Positions 63,866-64,000 of a stretch of 64,000 nucleotides of DNA are shown here, piece after piece. The position numbers and the translations under genes are program-made. The notes beneath the pieces are model-generated. The model was not told where the DNA came from and did no database searches. It worked only from the letters and a program-made list of their open reading frames with translations. Position 1 is the first letter of the stretch. Every line of letters starts with the position of its first letter. The stretch comes from Epiperipatus broadwayi (lineage: Eukaryota > Onychophora > Udeonychophora > Euonychophora > Peripatidae). The stretch is taken from the NCBI GenBank assembly GCA_028023455.1, contig JAQFVV010000452.1:60001-124000 (forward strand). The letters are read 5' to 3'.

Positions 63866-63880
63866 TTATGATATATAATA
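63866..63880. repeat. Target-site duplication of the hammerhead array, right
   Basis: TTATGATATATAATA, the same as 62139-62153. Confidence 0.75.
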
Positions 63881-64000
63881 TTTGTAAATAGTTATAATGT
63901 GCCAATGTTTGATATTTCAATATAATTTATTATAGCATCTAAATATTTAAAATTATATCATAAACTTTAATATGCTATTTACACATTAGCATAAGTAAAA

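Larger units (their letters stand above)
62154..63867. mobile_element. Hammerhead-ribozyme repeat array (family 1): three forward and two inverted units
   Basis: Forward-listed units begin GAGTCATAGATCACATGACC at about 62159, 62582 and 62959. Inverted units end with the complement near 63490, and truncated near 63867. Ribozyme-to-ribozyme distances are 423, 364 and 422 bases; the short one has lost ~58 bases (the segment with CACTAGATCTAAAAATACCA). Orientation flips near 63153 inside the unit. Each unit carries one hammerhead, the motif TGAAATTTTCAGACATCTAC, and no coding capacity. A 13-15-bp direct repeat bounds the array, implying insertion as one piece. The arrangement resembles retrozymes: small non-coding retroelements processed by their hammerheads into circular RNAs. 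Confidence 0.85.

Overview
This is a gene-poor, very AT-rich stretch of a eukaryotic nuclear genome, almost certainly from an invertebrate animal. The evidence is the element content: Penelope-like elements with GIY-YIG nucleases, several kinds of endonuclease-bearing LINE, tRNA-derived SINEs, an LTR-type gag, hammerhead-ribozyme repeats, and long (TTA)n and (AT)n arrays. I found no host protein-coding gene, no rRNA and no intact tRNA, and I cannot name the species. Nearly every long open frame is a transposon remnant or a translated microsatellite.

Layout. 0-8.3 kb: AT-rich sequence, a LINE reverse-transcriptase relic on the minus strand (about 4.2-4.9 kb) and a head-to-head inverted pair of Penelope 3' ends (5-6.1 kb). 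8.3-17.8 kb: two ~2.2-kb direct repeats (LTR-like) bracketing an interior whose only recognisable gene is a broken minus-strand gag with a coiled-coil N-terminus. A diverged relative of the same family lies at 48.0-51.2 kb. 17.8-33 kb: tandem repeats and two more Penelope insertions, both folded back on themselves; the one at 21.9-23.0 kb has an exact 13-bp target-site duplication. 33-46 kb: a graveyard of decayed RTE-like LINEs on the plus strand and one minus-strand LINE, plus a small terminal-inverted-repeat element carrying a decayed hammerhead ribozyme. 51-64 kb: SINE fragments, several fold-back elements, a LINE with a long intact reverse-transcriptase frame sitting between two (TTA)n arrays, and hammerhead-bearing repeats.

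The most interesting content is the hammerhead ribozymes. Two repeat families carry type I hammerhead cores with self-complementary stem III sequences (CCATGG in one, CTAG in the other). The CCATGG family forms a 1.7-kb array at 62.15-63.87 kb (three units forward, two inverted, full period ~422 bp). It is bounded by a 13-15-bp direct repeat, and a related fold-back at 52.6 kb has an exact 13-bp duplication. The same duplication length flanks the Penelope insertion at 21.9 kb. I infer that these ribozyme repeats resemble the small non-coding 'retrozymes' known from plants and animals, and that they may be mobilised by Penelope-type machinery. That link is a hypothesis from the sequence, not a demonstrated fact.

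Limits: coordinates of relics are approximate to tens of bases, percentage identities are by eye, and family names for decayed LINEs rest on short motifs read through stop codons and frameshifts.
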